Shown: positions 1 to 8,083, counted from the first letter of the stretch. The stretch is DNA of 64,000 bases from CAWBOY01 sp963790585 (GCA_963790585.1 CAWBOY010000002.1:1478267-1542266); one strand, 5' to 3'. Notes: generated from the sequence alone by a model not told the origin. Translations and numbers: made by a program.

Positions 1-160
1 AATTCGCCAGAATTCCGCGCCCTGGAGTTGCCGCCGCATTCTGGTGAATGGGGCTACGGGCGTACCGAATGTGGTAACGAGATGAATCCGAACTTCCGTA
101 GCGGAATTCGCCAGAATTCCGCGCCGCTGGAGATGCCGCCGCATTCTGGCGAACGCGGCC
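1..160. repeat. Direct repeat pair of about 55 bp with internal inverted repeat
   Basis: Two nearly identical blocks begin at positions 1 and 105, a period of 104 bp. Each starts AATTCGCCAGAATTCCGCGCC and ends in a CATTCTGG stretch followed by GAA. In the second block CGCCAGAAT (from 109) is answered by ATTCTGGCG near 150, so each block can fold into a hairpin. They lie upstream of the broken ATPase gene and may be ends of the transposition module there. No family was recognised. Confidence 0.6.
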
Positions 161-225
161 ATATTGTGGCAGGGGTCTGAGACCGTGCTGCCACGGGACA
201 AGCGGATGTGAAGATTACGTGAATC

Positions 226-242
226 CAAACCTGACCCTTTTT
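226..242 (+). repeat. Solo RAYT-type terminal repeat fragment
   Basis: The stretch AAACCTGACCCTTTTT matches the outer part of the repeat that bounds the RAYT elements at 5.8-7.5 kb and 62.0-63.7 kb (AACCTGACCCCTTT). Here one C is missing. It lies just before the point where the ATPase reading frame loses its upstream part, so it may mark an old insertion or deletion boundary. Confidence 0.45.
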
Positions 243-252
243 CCGCTCCTCC

Positions 253-516
253 AAACGTCTGGCCCCGGACTCCATGCGTGACTTCATCCGGCGTGAGCTC
301 GACCGCGTCGGTCTTGGACACAACACCTTCTCCCAGCCCGCCATCGACCTCATCGTCCGAAGCGCCGATGGCGTCCTACGCCAGGCCCGAAACCTGTGTG
401 TCGGCTGCCTGATCGAGGCCGTCCGCTCCGCTAACAGAACCATCGACATCGACAACGTCAATCGCGTCTTGATTCAACCCCACTGGCAAAAAGAAGCCGA
501 CCTGGTGGACTACTAA
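253..516 (+). pseudogene. C-terminal fragment of an ExeA/TniB-like AAA ATPase of a transposition module
   Basis: The frame gives the tail of an ATPase of the ExeA type, including RLAPDSMRDFIRRELD followed by a helical C-terminal region (SADGVLRQARNLCVGCLIEAV). The Walker A and B motifs, which would lie upstream, are absent, and the frame loses similarity at a RAYT-like repeat at 226-242. The ATG at 274 is internal to the domain. Proteins of this type serve as helper ATPases to transposases, and the next gene 27 bp downstream encodes a small zinc-ribbon protein of a kind that accompanies them. I read this as a 5'-truncated relic. The assignment is by recognition of the sequence pattern only; ExeA against IstB or TniB is not settled. 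Confidence 0.55.
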
Positions 517-543
517 TCACTCACCATTGCCCTGGAGATCTCC

Positions 544-876
544 ATGATTACCGCGGATCTACTACGCCGACTACGAAACGACCTACCCATGCCTGTCACC
601 ATCGCCGCCCTCGGCCGCGAGGGACCACCCGCCAAAATGAGCGAAGGCTACTTCCGCTTCCTCTGCCCGCACTGCGGCGAAATGCGCGCCACCGTCAACC
701 CAAAAAACAACCTCGCCCACTGCTTCTACTGCAAGAAAAACCTCAACAACATAGACCTGCTCCTGACTCTCGACTACGACTTCCGCTCCGCCGTCACTTT
801 GCTCGAAGGCTGGCTCAACAGATACGAAGCCCAACAACCCAAAAAGAAAACGACCGCTCCGCCGGACCAAAGGTAG
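544..876 (+). CDS. Small zinc-ribbon (CHC2-like) protein of a transposition module
   Basis: A 110-residue protein. Residues 38-62 hold two CxxC pairs (FLCPHCGEM and AHCFYCKKN) separated by about 18 residues, which fits a four-cysteine zinc ribbon like the DNA-binding CHC2 finger of DnaG primases, but without any primase catalytic domain. The tail is basic and lysine-rich (PKKKTTAPP). It starts 27 bp after the ATPase relic on the same strand and is followed at 903-931 by a perfect hairpin, so it looks like the last gene of a short operon. The likely role is DNA binding during transposition, which is inferred from context. The reading frame is intact although its partner is truncated. Confidence 0.6.
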   Translation: MITADLLRRLRNDLPMPVTIAALGREGPPAKMSEGYFRFLCPHCGEMRATVNPKNNLAHCFYCKKNLNNIDLLLTLDYDFRSAVTLLEGWLNRYEAQQPKKKTTAPPDQR

Positions 877-902
877 CGGTCCGACTCCTGTCTCTCCATC
901 TC

Positions 903-931
903 GCCTTACGGATCTCACTGATCCGTAAGGC
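903..931 (+). terminator. Perfect 12-bp stem hairpin after the zinc-ribbon gene
   Basis: GCCTTACGGATC at 903-914 is exactly complementary to GATCCGTAAGGC at 920-931, with the 5-nt loop TCACT. It starts 26 bp after the stop codon at 876. There is no U-run after it (CACTTGTCC), so it may act as a factor-dependent terminator, or it may be the end of the mobile module. Confidence 0.5.
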
Positions 932-1056
932 ACTTGTCCCCCTGCCGAAATTCCTCACGTCATGTGTCTCCAAAATACGCGCCAATTCGGGAAAAGGGCT
1001 GTCATGGGGGCGAAATCCATACATCGTTAATTCGGCAACAAATGGGACCAGAATTT

Positions 1057-1208
1057 GGCCCGGCACAGCGGCGCCAACGATGCAGCGTGACGCGATGGGC
1101 GCCGAAGGCCTTGGCGACGGTGGTGGGAGCCAGACCTTCATTGCGTACGGCCTCCACGGCGCGCTTGCGAAGACGTTCAAGTTCAGCAGCTGTGCCTTTG
1201 GTTCTCAT
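1057..1208 (-). pseudogene. N-terminal stub of an IS630-like transposase (helix-turn-helix)
   Basis: The minus-strand frame from the ATG at 1208 reads MRTKGTAAELERLRKRAVEA and then VAKAFGAHRVTLHRWRR, a helix-turn-helix typical of the start of IS630/Tc1-type transposases. After about 50 residues the similarity stops and the frame runs into unrelated sequence ending at 1002. No catalytic DDE domain is present, so this is a remnant. A second, shorter copy of the same 5' end lies at 1316-1394, which supports a mobile element origin. Confidence 0.5.
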
Positions 1209-1394
1209 ACTTCATACTACGCAGGTGCAAGCGAAATATGTAGCTCTCACGGTGCAGCTGTCAGTAATGTGCAGACCCCACCAGGCGAGGCAATTACTTG
1301 CAGCTGCCTCAGCAGATATGCCTTTGCTTCTCATAGGTCATTCTACGCAGCTGCAAGTGAAATATGTAGCTTTCACGGTGCTGCTGTCAATAAC
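1191..1394. repeat. Two imperfect direct repeats of about 79 bp carrying an IS630-like left end
   Basis: Block 1191-1269 and block 1316-1394 align over about 79 bp with a spacing of 125 bp. Both contain the complement of a transposase start (GTGCCTTTGGTTCTCAT in the first, TGCCTTTGCTTCTCAT in the second) followed by shared sequence such as GAAATATGTAGCT and TCACGGTG. This looks like two copies of the same IS end, one nested beside the other. The rest of the stretch 877-1476 holds no credible gene. Confidence 0.6.
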
Positions 1395-1476
1395 CCAAAC
1401 CACTGTATCACTTCTAGGCTCTATTTTTTCACATCCTTGATTTCTAAGCTTGAAGTTGTTTTCGGGATAAGCAGAC

Positions 1477-3534
1477 TCACTCACTCTTCCAGATACTGGC
1501 CAGAAGCCCGGACCGACGGAATTGTTCGTAGATCTTGCTATGCCCTATCAAGTCATTTGTCCCAACCACACGGTACTTAACATGCGTTGTGCTATCAGGA
1601 GGGCAATCAAAATGGCCAGCAGGAGTCAAGGCAAGCCAATCCTTATCGTCGTCGAAGGAAATAAGGGCACAGAGTTCCCGACCACTCCCGGTATCCCAAA
1701 GGCGTGTTGTACCATCTACTGAGCCTGTGATGAGACGCCTACCGTCCTGACTCAGCCTCACACACCGGACTTCACCGGTATGCCCGGAGAAGATATGCAC
1801 TTTTTCACCTGTCGCTGCGTCCCACAGGATCGCCGTATTGTCCGCTGATCCCGTTACTAAATGTCTTCCGTCGCGGCTCATAGCCACGCTACCGACGCGA
1901 GCTGAATGCCCTTCAAACGTTCGAACTTTTGCGCCCGTTTCCGTGTTCCACAAAGTGCAAATAGGGTCGTGACATCCTACAGCTAAGTGCTTACCGTCCG
2001 AGTTCAAAGCTACGGAGGTAACACCATAGATCTCTTCGTCGATTGTTTGGATTGTTCGGCCAGAATCCACATCCCAAATTGTTGCTGCCTTGGCTTTATG
2101 ATAGTACCCAGCGACTAGTCGTTTGCCATCCCCGCTTAAAGTAGCAGATATAATACTTTTTGTCGGACCGACAAAAGTACGGATCCTTTCACCGGTTTCA
2201 GCAGACCACAGAATCACCGTCCCATCCAAGGATCCGGTTACGAGTCGTTTGCCATTCGAGTCAAAGCTTACACTGCTTACCTCTTTAGTATGCCCCTGAA
2301 GGGTATACATGATCCTACCAAATTTGACATCCCATAGAATGGCAGTCGTGTCACTTGACCCAGTGATCAACTGCTCGCCATTAGGACTTAAGCTCACGCT
2401 AAGTATCGGCTGCTTGTGTCCTTTGAAATTTCCAACCGCTCTACCGGCGTGCAAATCCCAAAGCACCGCAACTCCATCGCTCGACCCGGCAACCAGCCAT
2501 CTGCCGTCCGTACTCAAACTGACACTAGTAATAACCGCCGCACGTCCGTTGAAGGTGCGGAGCCTTGCTCCGGTCTCTGCGTCCCAGGAAGTGACCGAAC
2601 AGGATCCAGATGTTGTGACCAGCACCTTCCCGTCCGAACTCGCACATCCAATCGGCGTATCACTCTGATAATCGTTCAGGGTGCAGATTTGGGATCCTGT
2701 TTCGGCATTCCAAACAGAGGCAATGGATGTGCCACATATGAAGAGACTCTTGCCACTGGCGCAAAAACTCGCACTAGAACCATCCGTCTTGAAATTACGC
2801 ATCTGTTTGCCTGTTTCCACATCCCACAGAGTGGCGACTCCAGCATTATGGATTAATAAAACACGCTTACCATCGGCGCTCAATCGCGCGCTAATGGCAT
2901 ACTGTTGAGGCTTTTGAAAAATAGGAAGTGCCTCAGAGGTATCAACGTCCCAGAGGGTAACACTATAGTCTTGAGACAATGTAATGAGCCGCTTGCTGTC
3001 TGCACTCAAGCTTACTTCAAACAAGGACCTCCCATTTCCTTTTAATGTGGAGAGCTTCCTGCCCGTCTCTGTATCCCAGACAATTGCAGTCTGGTCGAGC
3101 GATCCAGTCGCCAGACGTTTAGTATCCTTGCTCAAACTCACGCTGGTTATGGCTCTGGTATGCCCTTTGAAGATCCGAAGACTCTCACCTGACTGTACAT
3201 CCCATAGAGCCGCGTCCTCGCCATTATGACTAGTGGCGAGGCGCTTGCCATCCGCTGACAAGGTAGCGCAACGGACTCCACTAGCCCCCCCAACAAAGGT
3301 CCGTAGTTTTTCGCCCGTCCGCATGTCCCAAATGATTACGAGACCATCAAACGCCGCCGTAGCCAGAAGCTTGCCGTCTGCGTTCAGGCTTAGGCACGAA
3401 ATTTGTCCTGTATGCCCCATTTGCACGACAGGTTCGGTCTTCACGTTGCGAACTGGCACCGAATTTGGCCCTGACGCACCAGTCACAAATATCGCTATCG
3501 CCATCAACTTCAAAGCGGACATCATACAGATCAT
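1477..3534 (-). CDS. Secreted 14-repeat WD40 beta-propeller protein
   Basis: A 685-residue protein with a hydrophobic N-terminus (SALKLMAIAIFVTGASG) that reads as a signal peptide, followed by 14 WD40 repeats, enough for two seven-bladed propellers. The repeats end in WD-type motifs such as IIWDMR, ALWDVQ, VLWDLH and RLWDTG and begin with GH dipeptides. After the last blade the tail contains DWLALTPAGHFDCPP, a segment found at the end of many planctomycete and cyanobacterial WD40 proteins. The ATG at 3534 is preceded by GGAGG at a good distance. The role is probably a protein interaction platform outside the cytoplasm, with no catalytic domain seen. The gene looks less GC-rich than the genes that follow the intron. 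Confidence 0.85.
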   Translation of the reverse strand: MICMMSALKLMAIAIFVTGASGPNSVPVRNVKTEPVVQMGHTGQISCLSLNADGKLLATAAFDGLVIIWDMRTGEKLRTFVGGASGVRCATLSADGKRLATSHNGEDAALWDVQSGESLRIFKGHTRAITSVSLSKDTKRLATGSLDQTAIVWDTETGRKLSTLKGNGRSLFEVSLSADSKRLITLSQDYSVTLWDVDTSEALPIFQKPQQYAISARLSADGKRVLLIHNAGVATLWDVETGKQMRNFKTDGSSASFCASGKSLFICGTSIASVWNAETGSQICTLNDYQSDTPIGCASSDGKVLVTTSGSCSVTSWDAETGARLRTFNGRAAVITSVSLSTDGRWLVAGSSDGVAVLWDLHAGRAVGNFKGHKQPILSVSLSPNGEQLITGSSDTTAILWDVKFGRIMYTLQGHTKEVSSVSFDSNGKRLVTGSLDGTVILWSAETGERIRTFVGPTKSIISATLSGDGKRLVAGYYHKAKAATIWDVDSGRTIQTIDEEIYGVTSVALNSDGKHLAVGCHDPICTLWNTETGAKVRTFEGHSARVGSVAMSRDGRHLVTGSADNTAILWDAATGEKVHIFSGHTGEVRCVRLSQDGRRLITGSVDGTTRLWDTGSGRELCALISFDDDKDWLALTPAGHFDCPPDSTTHVKYRVVGTNDLIGHSKIYEQFRRSGLLASIWKSE

Positions 3535-3903
3535 CTGCTACCTCCGGTTTTGGTAAATGCGGCAACCATATGGCACCGACTCATGACTCTTTATGGTATC
3601 TTATACACCTTACACAGATGTTTTATAAAATAACGAGCATTTGTAAAAATGGAATGTTATTACGAGAAATTCCACTATTTTCCCCTTCGCCCTTGCTCTC
3701 TAGGCACTTCTCGAATTTGCGTGGGTAAAAAACGCCTTCCTCGCAACGTCGTAGGGCAAATGAGGCGAGCAAAAAATCAAAGGAAAAAATCGTAGAGTCG
3801 AGAAGTGGCGCGGTGGTTTAAGCCAAGCCCAGCCGTAGCCGGCTCTTTCGTCTGCCGGTGCCTCAATCTCCCGGCCATGCCCCGTTTCCACTTCCCGCTC
3901 GTC

Positions 3904-3936
3904 GAACCGGACGGGCCCTATTAAGGCATCCGGCTC
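3904..3936 (-). ncRNA. Group II intron domain V
   Basis: On the minus strand this reads GAGCCGGATG... to ...CGTCCGGTTC, a 33-nt hairpin with the AGC-type catalytic base followed by complementary arms. It matches the general domain V consensus GAGCCG...CGGTTC. It lies about 25 nt after the maturase stop codon, the normal place. Confidence 0.75.
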
Positions 3937-3962
3937 TCGGACAAGGTAACTCATGCGTTCGC

Positions 3963-5279
3963 TCACAAGACGCGAGGTCGCGGTCGCCCTGGAAGCCACA
4001 CTAATCCCAGGTCCTCACGCAGGTAACGATCCGAATAACACTGTCGGGCCGTACCCTGCACGCGGTGCTTCCGACCCAGCCACTGACGGAGCCGTTGACA
4101 GGTGTGCGCCATCACCTGCTTCATGGCCGGGGCCGTGTTACCGAGACAAAAATAGTTCGCCCAGCCCACCAGTCGGCTGTTGACGCGAGTTATTAACGCC
4201 CGGCAAGACAACCACTGCCACGTTCGGCTGGTCTGATCGCGGATCACCTCACAGATCCCGTGGATCTTCTTGACGGCCGGACGGGGACCGATGTAGCTAC
4301 GCCCCGTCTTCGGCGACCAGTTCCGACCGAACGTGTAACCCAAAAACGAAAACGTCTCGTCCGGCAAGCGGCAAACCCGGGTCTTCGTCTCGTTCACCGT
4401 CAACCGCAGCTTCGACATCATGCGCCGCATCACCGCCTCGGCTTCAAGAGCCGTACCACGGCAGCAGATCACAAAGTCGTCCGCATAATTGACGATACGC
4501 GCCTCAAGACGATTGGCATGCCCGTTTGTCTTCCAGCCCAGCACGAAGCGACGCATGTAGAGATTCGCCAGCAGCGGCGAGAGCACGCCCCCTTGCGGGG
4601 TGCCGCGACCCTCGTCCTTGTTGCGAGTCGTTCGACGCTTGTCCCCACGATCTCCAAGGTCTTCCACCGGTGCCTCCAACCAGCTTTTGATCAGGGCCAG
4701 TAGTAGCCCGTCACTAAGCCGTCGGCTCACCGATGCCATTAACTCGGCGTGGGGGATGCTATCGAAGTACCCACTCAAGTCCGCATCGACAATCTCCGTA
4801 TGCCCGTTGTCTAGCAACAATTGGACCTGCTCGATCGCGTCCAGAGCGCTTCGGCCTTGCCGATAAGCAAATTGTTCCGGCTGCAAGTCCGCCTCGAAGA
4901 TCGGCTCCAAGACGAGCAACACAGCCATCTGCACGACGCGGTCGCGGATCGTTGGAATGCCCAACGGTCGCTGTTTGCCATCCGACTTCGGTATGTACAC
5001 CCGTCGGACTGCTTGCGGGCGATACGCTTTGTTTCGGAGTTCTTCCGTCAGTTCACCCAGCCAACGGTCCAGCCCGTACTCCTCGATGTCCGTGAACGTC
5101 TGGCCATCCACCCCCGCCGCGCCGTCGTTAGCGGCACAGCACAGGTACGCATGGCCCAGCACATCGGCCCGGTACACCTTGTCGTACAACGCATAGAACC
5201 GATAGGTGGGTGCTCTCTTCGCTTTGGCATGCAACGTCTCCTGGAGTTTCCGAACCGTATCGGGAGGTGTTAGGCTCAT
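3963..5279 (-). CDS. ltrA: Group II intron reverse transcriptase/maturase
   Basis: About 438 residues from the ATG at 5279 (MSLTPPDTVRKLQ); an in-frame upstream ATG at 5342 would add 21 residues of intron sequence. The RT palm motifs are in order: RPLGIPTIRDRVVQMA, FAYRQGRSALDAI, VDADLSGYFDSI (catalytic aspartate), GTPQGGVLSPLLANLYM and the catalytic box NYADDF. The C-terminal part (WLSCRALITRVNSRLVGWANYF) is the group II maturase X domain (GIIM). No HNH endonuclease follows, so mobility would not use a cut bottom strand. The enzyme splices its own intron RNA and copies it into DNA at the target. The frame is intact, so the intron may still be active. Confidence 0.9.
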   Translation of the reverse strand: MSLTPPDTVRKLQETLHAKAKRAPTYRFYALYDKVYRADVLGHAYLCCAANDGAAGVDGQTFTDIEEYGLDRWLGELTEELRNKAYRPQAVRRVYIPKSDGKQRPLGIPTIRDRVVQMAVLLVLEPIFEADLQPEQFAYRQGRSALDAIEQVQLLLDNGHTEIVDADLSGYFDSIPHAELMASVSRRLSDGLLLALIKSWLEAPVEDLGDRGDKRRTTRNKDEGRGTPQGGVLSPLLANLYMRRFVLGWKTNGHANRLEARIVNYADDFVICCRGTALEAEAVMRRMMSKLRLTVNETKTRVCRLPDETFSFLGYTFGRNWSPKTGRSYIGPRPAVKKIHGICEVIRDQTSRTWQWLSCRALITRVNSRLVGWANYFCLGNTAPAMKQVMAHTCQRLRQWLGRKHRVQGTARQCYSDRYLREDLGLVWLPGRPRPRVL

Positions 5280-5797
5280 CACCAATCTCCTGGCTCTCTT
5301 TCCTTCGGACGCTGTCCTTGAACCAAGGCCCCTTCCCTCCACCGGCGTTACCCGGCTTCAGCGGTACTACGAGCCTCTCCGCCACCCCAAGCGGCCCGGC
5401 CTGTCCCTCGCGGGCGTCCGGTTGGCACTGCTGCCACCGCAGGGGGTTTCCCGTGTTGCGTTAACTTTCCTATGCCGACATGCCGTCGCCATTACCCCGG
5501 TGGCAACGCGGGTGGGGCTAAAGTCGTTCCCCCTGTATCCTCGCGTCTGCGGCCTTCCCCATCCCTTTGCTGGGTCGGCTACCACATTACCCGTTTCGAG
5601 GCCTGCTCAGCGTTCACTCACGTTACGGCCTGCCTGCTCGCGGAGTCGCTCAAACGACCCTTTCCATCGAAGGCTTCGACAGTTTCGTTACCTCCACTGC
5701 CGCTCCGATTGCTACCGGCTGGAACGACCAGTTGCCGGGTGGGATTCGCACCCACTGAAAAGTCACGCCTTGGCACGGCGCACAAAGGGGTCAGGTT

Positions 5798-6772
5798 TGC
5801 TCCGTAGAAAACCCCCAGCTGCACCGTCAATTGAGCCGTATAATGCATTATGAGCACTACAACCAAATCGCCAATTGCCGTGGCGCAGCGGGCTTTGACC
5901 GTCGCTCGCACGACGTTGCGCCCCTTTGCCAACCGCTTCAGCCCCAAACGGTACACTCAACACCAACTCTTCGCTTGCCTGACTCTCAAAGTCTTCTTCA
6001 AGACAGACTACCGCGGCATCGTCCAACTCCTGCGCGATCTCTCGGACCTCCGGCAGGTATTGCACCTAACACACATTCCGCATTTCACCACGCTTCAAAA
6101 GGCTAGCGTACGCCTCCTTCGACGGCCCCGCGCTCGCCGACTGCTGCACGCCACGGTGCGTCGTTTTCAGGGCCGGCGCATGCGCGTGCGGCGCGCCGCC
6201 TTTGACTCGACCGGCATGGATTGCGGTCACGCCAGCCGCTACTTCATCCGTCGACGCAGCCACGGAGCCACCCAAACGCAAATCGTTCGCTACAAACGCT
6301 TTCTGAAGCTGGAATTAAGCGTCGATACCGACACACATCTCATCTTGGGCGTCGCTACCAGTCGGGGACCGCACCCAGATGTTGATCGTTTCGTCGGCTT
6401 GGTGGACGAGACGACCGCCATCGCCCGGCCGGAGCGAATCGTAGCCGATGCGGGCTATGATTCTGAGCCGAATCACCGCTACGCACGAGAGCGGCACGGT
6501 GTGAAATCGTTCATGCCGGCCAGCCATGGTCGCCCAAGTCGCAATCCGCCGACGGGCCGATACCGGAGGCAGATGCGTCAACGCTTGGACAAGATGCATG
6601 GTGGCTATGGCCAACGTTGGCAGGTCGAAACGGTGAACTCCATGATCAAGCGACGCTTAGCGACTTCGGTTGCGGGCCAAGGTTTTCCCAGTGAATCTCG
6701 AGATGGATGGTTACTTGCGCTGACGCTAAACCTGATGCTGGATCGGTCCAAATGAGGGTTTTCTACAGAGCA
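5798..6772 (+). mobile_element. IS copy A, 975 bp, DDE transposase, 9-bp target duplication
   Basis: The ends are TGCTCCGTAGAAAACCC at 5798 and GGGTTTTCTACAGAGCA ending at 6772, imperfect 17-bp inverted repeats. The element is flanked by GGTCAGGTT at 5789-5797 and again at 6773-6781, a 9-bp target duplication. It encodes one transposase. Copies B (58411-59384) and C (62032-63006) have the same length to within one base and the same duplication. The 9-bp duplication and single DDE gene fit the IS903-like branch of the IS5 family or the IS4 group; I cannot decide which without a database. Confidence 0.9.
5850..6755 (+). CDS. DDE transposase of IS copy A
   Basis: 301 residues starting MSTTTKSPIAVAQRA close to the left inverted repeat. 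The DDE_Tnp_1-type catalytic residues are visible: D in AAFDSTGMDCGH (about residue 119), D in IVADAGYDSEPNH (about 203) and E in VETVNSMIKRRLA (about 268). The N-terminal region is rich in arginine and would bind the inverted repeats. It catalyses cut-and-paste or replicative movement of the element. The copies at 62084 and 58428 differ by a modest number of substitutions clustered in the middle (for example SHGATQTQIVRYK here against GKGAATKQTVRYT there), so they are not recent identical duplicates. The frame is intact. Confidence 0.9.
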   Translation: MSTTTKSPIAVAQRALTVARTTLRPFANRFSPKRYTQHQLFACLTLKVFFKTDYRGIVQLLRDLSDLRQVLHLTHIPHFTTLQKASVRLLRRPRARRLLHATVRRFQGRRMRVRRAAFDSTGMDCGHASRYFIRRRSHGATQTQIVRYKRFLKLELSVDTDTHLILGVATSRGPHPDVDRFVGLVDETTAIARPERIVADAGYDSEPNHRYARERHGVKSFMPASHGRPSRNPPTGRYRRQMRQRLDKMHGGYGQRWQVETVNSMIKRRLATSVAGQGFPSESRDGWLLALTLNLMLDRSK

Positions 6773-6780
6773 GGTCAGGT

Positions 6781-7458
6781 TCATTTATTGCCCTCATTCT
6801 TTACCGGCCTGCCCCGGTCCCGCAGAGACGATTCCAAACCTAAACGCGCCGCCGTTCGCTGTTGCCAGCCAACGTCACCATAAGGCGCACCACGCACCAC
6901 AGAACGCCGCAATGCGGCCAGTTCAAGCTCCGTCTCCGGTCGGTTGACATGGGCCGTCCAGCCAACTGGCACCGCGACCGGCCAGGGCGTCAACCACGGC
7001 ACGCAGGTCTCATGCGCTCGGTGCCACAGACTCGACCAACGCCACTTTTCCGTCCGGTCCACCATACCGGCACGCAGCGGATTCCGCTCGACATATCGGC
7101 ACACCGTCAAAAAGTGGTCGCCGTCCTGAATCGGAAATGATTTGAATCGACCCTGGTAAATAGGGCCTGTTCCCTGTGTATGATGATGGGCGTGCCAACG
7201 GCGAACGTGCGTCACGGTCAACCATTGCAGGTAGCTTGTCAGGTCACCGTCGCGTTCGGGCCAAACAACTAGATGCCAATGGTTTGGCATCACGACGTAA
7301 GCCAACAGCCGCATGGCCGAGCGTTCCCACGCTTGCCGAAAGATTTTCTCGAAGGCGGCATAGTCCGGGCTCTTGTGAAACAACGTCGCCCGCCCCACGG
7401 CTCGATTGAGGACATGGTAGACGTAACCCGCATCAGCACAGCGCAAGCGTCGTGGCAT
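6781..7458 (-). CDS. REP-associated tyrosine transposase (RAYT, Y1 family)
   Basis: About 225 residues from the ATG at 7458 (MPRRLRCADAGYVYHVLNR); an in-frame ATG at 7476 would add six residues. The Y1 transposase HUH motif is NHWHLVVWP (about residue 65) and the catalytic tyrosine is in RYVERNPLRAG (about residue 135). Residues such as GRFKSFPIQ fit the RAYT group. These enzymes nick single-stranded DNA at palindromic repeats. The gene is bounded by inverted copies of the GGGGTCAGGTTCATTTATTG repeat, the probable substrate, and its stop codon lies inside the repeat. The copy at 63057-63734 is nearly identical. Confidence 0.9.
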   Translation of the reverse strand: MPRRLRCADAGYVYHVLNRAVGRATLFHKSPDYAAFEKIFRQAWERSAMRLLAYVVMPNHWHLVVWPERDGDLTSYLQWLTVTHVRRWHAHHHTQGTGPIYQGRFKSFPIQDGDHFLTVCRYVERNPLRAGMVDRTEKWRWSSLWHRAHETCVPWLTPWPVAVPVGWTAHVNRPETELELAALRRSVVRGAPYGDVGWQQRTAARLGLESSLRDRGRPVKNEGNK

Positions 7459-7535
7459 ATTAGCTAGTATATGCACCGCGGCGAGTGCGTCAATAAATGA
7501 ACCTGACCCCTTTTATTACTGGGCCGGCGAAGGCA

Positions 7536-7823
7536 TTACAACCCGCCTGGCATTCGCCTGGCTCCATGCACTACAGCTAACACGTCGATGCGATCCTCGC
7601 ACACGCGATACACGATGCGGTACGGGCTTTCAAACAACTCCCGCAACGACTCCTCGTCGTATTCCGGAACACGTGCTCCCAATTGCGAAAAATCAGCCAG
7701 TTGTTCTGTGCGCGTGAATATCCGCTCAGCCAAAGCGCGGCCGTACTGCTGCGAATGCCGTGCGATGTACGATTCGATCGTGACCAGATCCGCGAGCGCC
7801 GCTTCGGTCCAGTTCACGATCAT
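7536..7823 (-). CDS. parE: ParE/RelE-family toxin
   Basis: 95 residues with the ParE/RelE fold pattern: MIVNWTEAALADLVTIESYI at the start, a helical pair, then SPYRIVYRVCEDRIDVLAVVHGARRM at the end, the usual strand pair with the conserved arginine and histidine. Such toxins poison gyrase (ParE) or cleave mRNA on the ribosome (RelE); ParE is preferred because of the IESYIA start and the absence of clear RelE catalytic residues. Its ATG overlaps the end of the antitoxin gene by 4 bp, the classical coupling of toxin-antitoxin pairs. It lies directly beside the RAYT composite, which is a frequent setting for such modules. Confidence 0.85.
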   Translation of the reverse strand: MIVNWTEAALADLVTIESYIARHSQQYGRALAERIFTRTEQLADFSQLGARVPEYDEESLRELFESPYRIVYRVCEDRIDVLAVVHGARRMPGGL

Positions 7824-8011
7824 GGTTTGCCCAACCCAAACCGTCGCCGGGCCTCTTCGAGCGGAACCACCCGCCCCTCAAGCGCGTCCTTGAGCCCCGC
7901 TTCGACGGCTTGGCGGAAATAGATTTGATACTGCAGGTCTTCCCAGGTGGCGTCTTCCGGTAGACGCTCGACCAAATGACGTGCTTCTTCTTTAACGGTC
8001 GCGGTCGTCAT
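7820..8011 (-). CDS. Antitoxin partner of the ParE-type toxin
   Basis: 63 residues beginning MTTATVKEEARHLVERLPED and containing WEDLQYQIYFRQAVEAGLKDALEGRVVPLEEARRRF. The last part wraps the toxin in related antitoxins of the addiction-module family found with ParE. There is no clear ribbon-helix-helix, so DNA binding is uncertain. It is the first gene of the pair and overlaps the toxin start in the usual ATGA arrangement. The assignment rests on size, position and the C-terminal pattern. Confidence 0.75.
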   Translation of the reverse strand: MTTATVKEEARHLVERLPEDATWEDLQYQIYFRQAVEAGLKDALEGRVVPLEEARRRFGLGKP

Positions 8012-8083
8012 TCAACGCTCCTCAATAATCGGATACCGAGTCAACAAAAAGGATGTGCTAGAAACAGAAAAATGACCAGCCTC

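Larger units (their letters stand above)
3792..5783 (-). mobile_element. Group II intron of about 2.0 kb
   Basis: On the minus strand the element starts GTGCGCC at 5783, which matches the GUGYG start of group II introns. It carries a reverse transcriptase ORF and a domain V hairpin after the ORF. The 3' end is set tentatively at 3792, where CTCTAC would give the usual AY ending; it could be off by about 10 nt. The 5' exon is the outer end of a RAYT terminal repeat (AACCTGACCCCTTT). The intron stretch AAAGGG (positions 5568 to 5563 on the minus strand, intron nt 216-221) could pair as EBS1 with the last six exon bases CCCTTT. A second AAAGGG lies at nt 121-126. Domains I-III fall in 5280-5783 and show no other gene. 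Confidence 0.75.
5784..7513. mobile_element. RAYT element with a DDE insertion sequence nested in one terminal repeat
   Basis: A RAYT gene on the minus strand is bounded by inverted copies of AAAGGGGTCAGGTTCATTTATTG. The right copy is intact at 7491-7513. The left copy is split by an IS: AAAGGGGTCAGGTT at 5784-5797, then the IS, then GGTCAGGTTCATTTATTG from 6773. Removing the IS and one 9-bp duplication restores a simple RAYT element of about 760 bp. The RAYT stop codon TGA is supplied by the terminal repeat itself. Compared with the composite at 62.0-63.7 kb, the RAYT part is inverted relative to the IS, so the two IS insertions were independent events in opposite ends of the element. Confidence 0.85.

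Noticed and set aside
5735..5760. T-arm-like sequence (GGGTGCGAATCCCACCC on the minus strand) suggesting a tRNA
   Set aside because: No acceptor stem, anticodon arm or D arm fits around it; it belongs to domain I of the group II intron.
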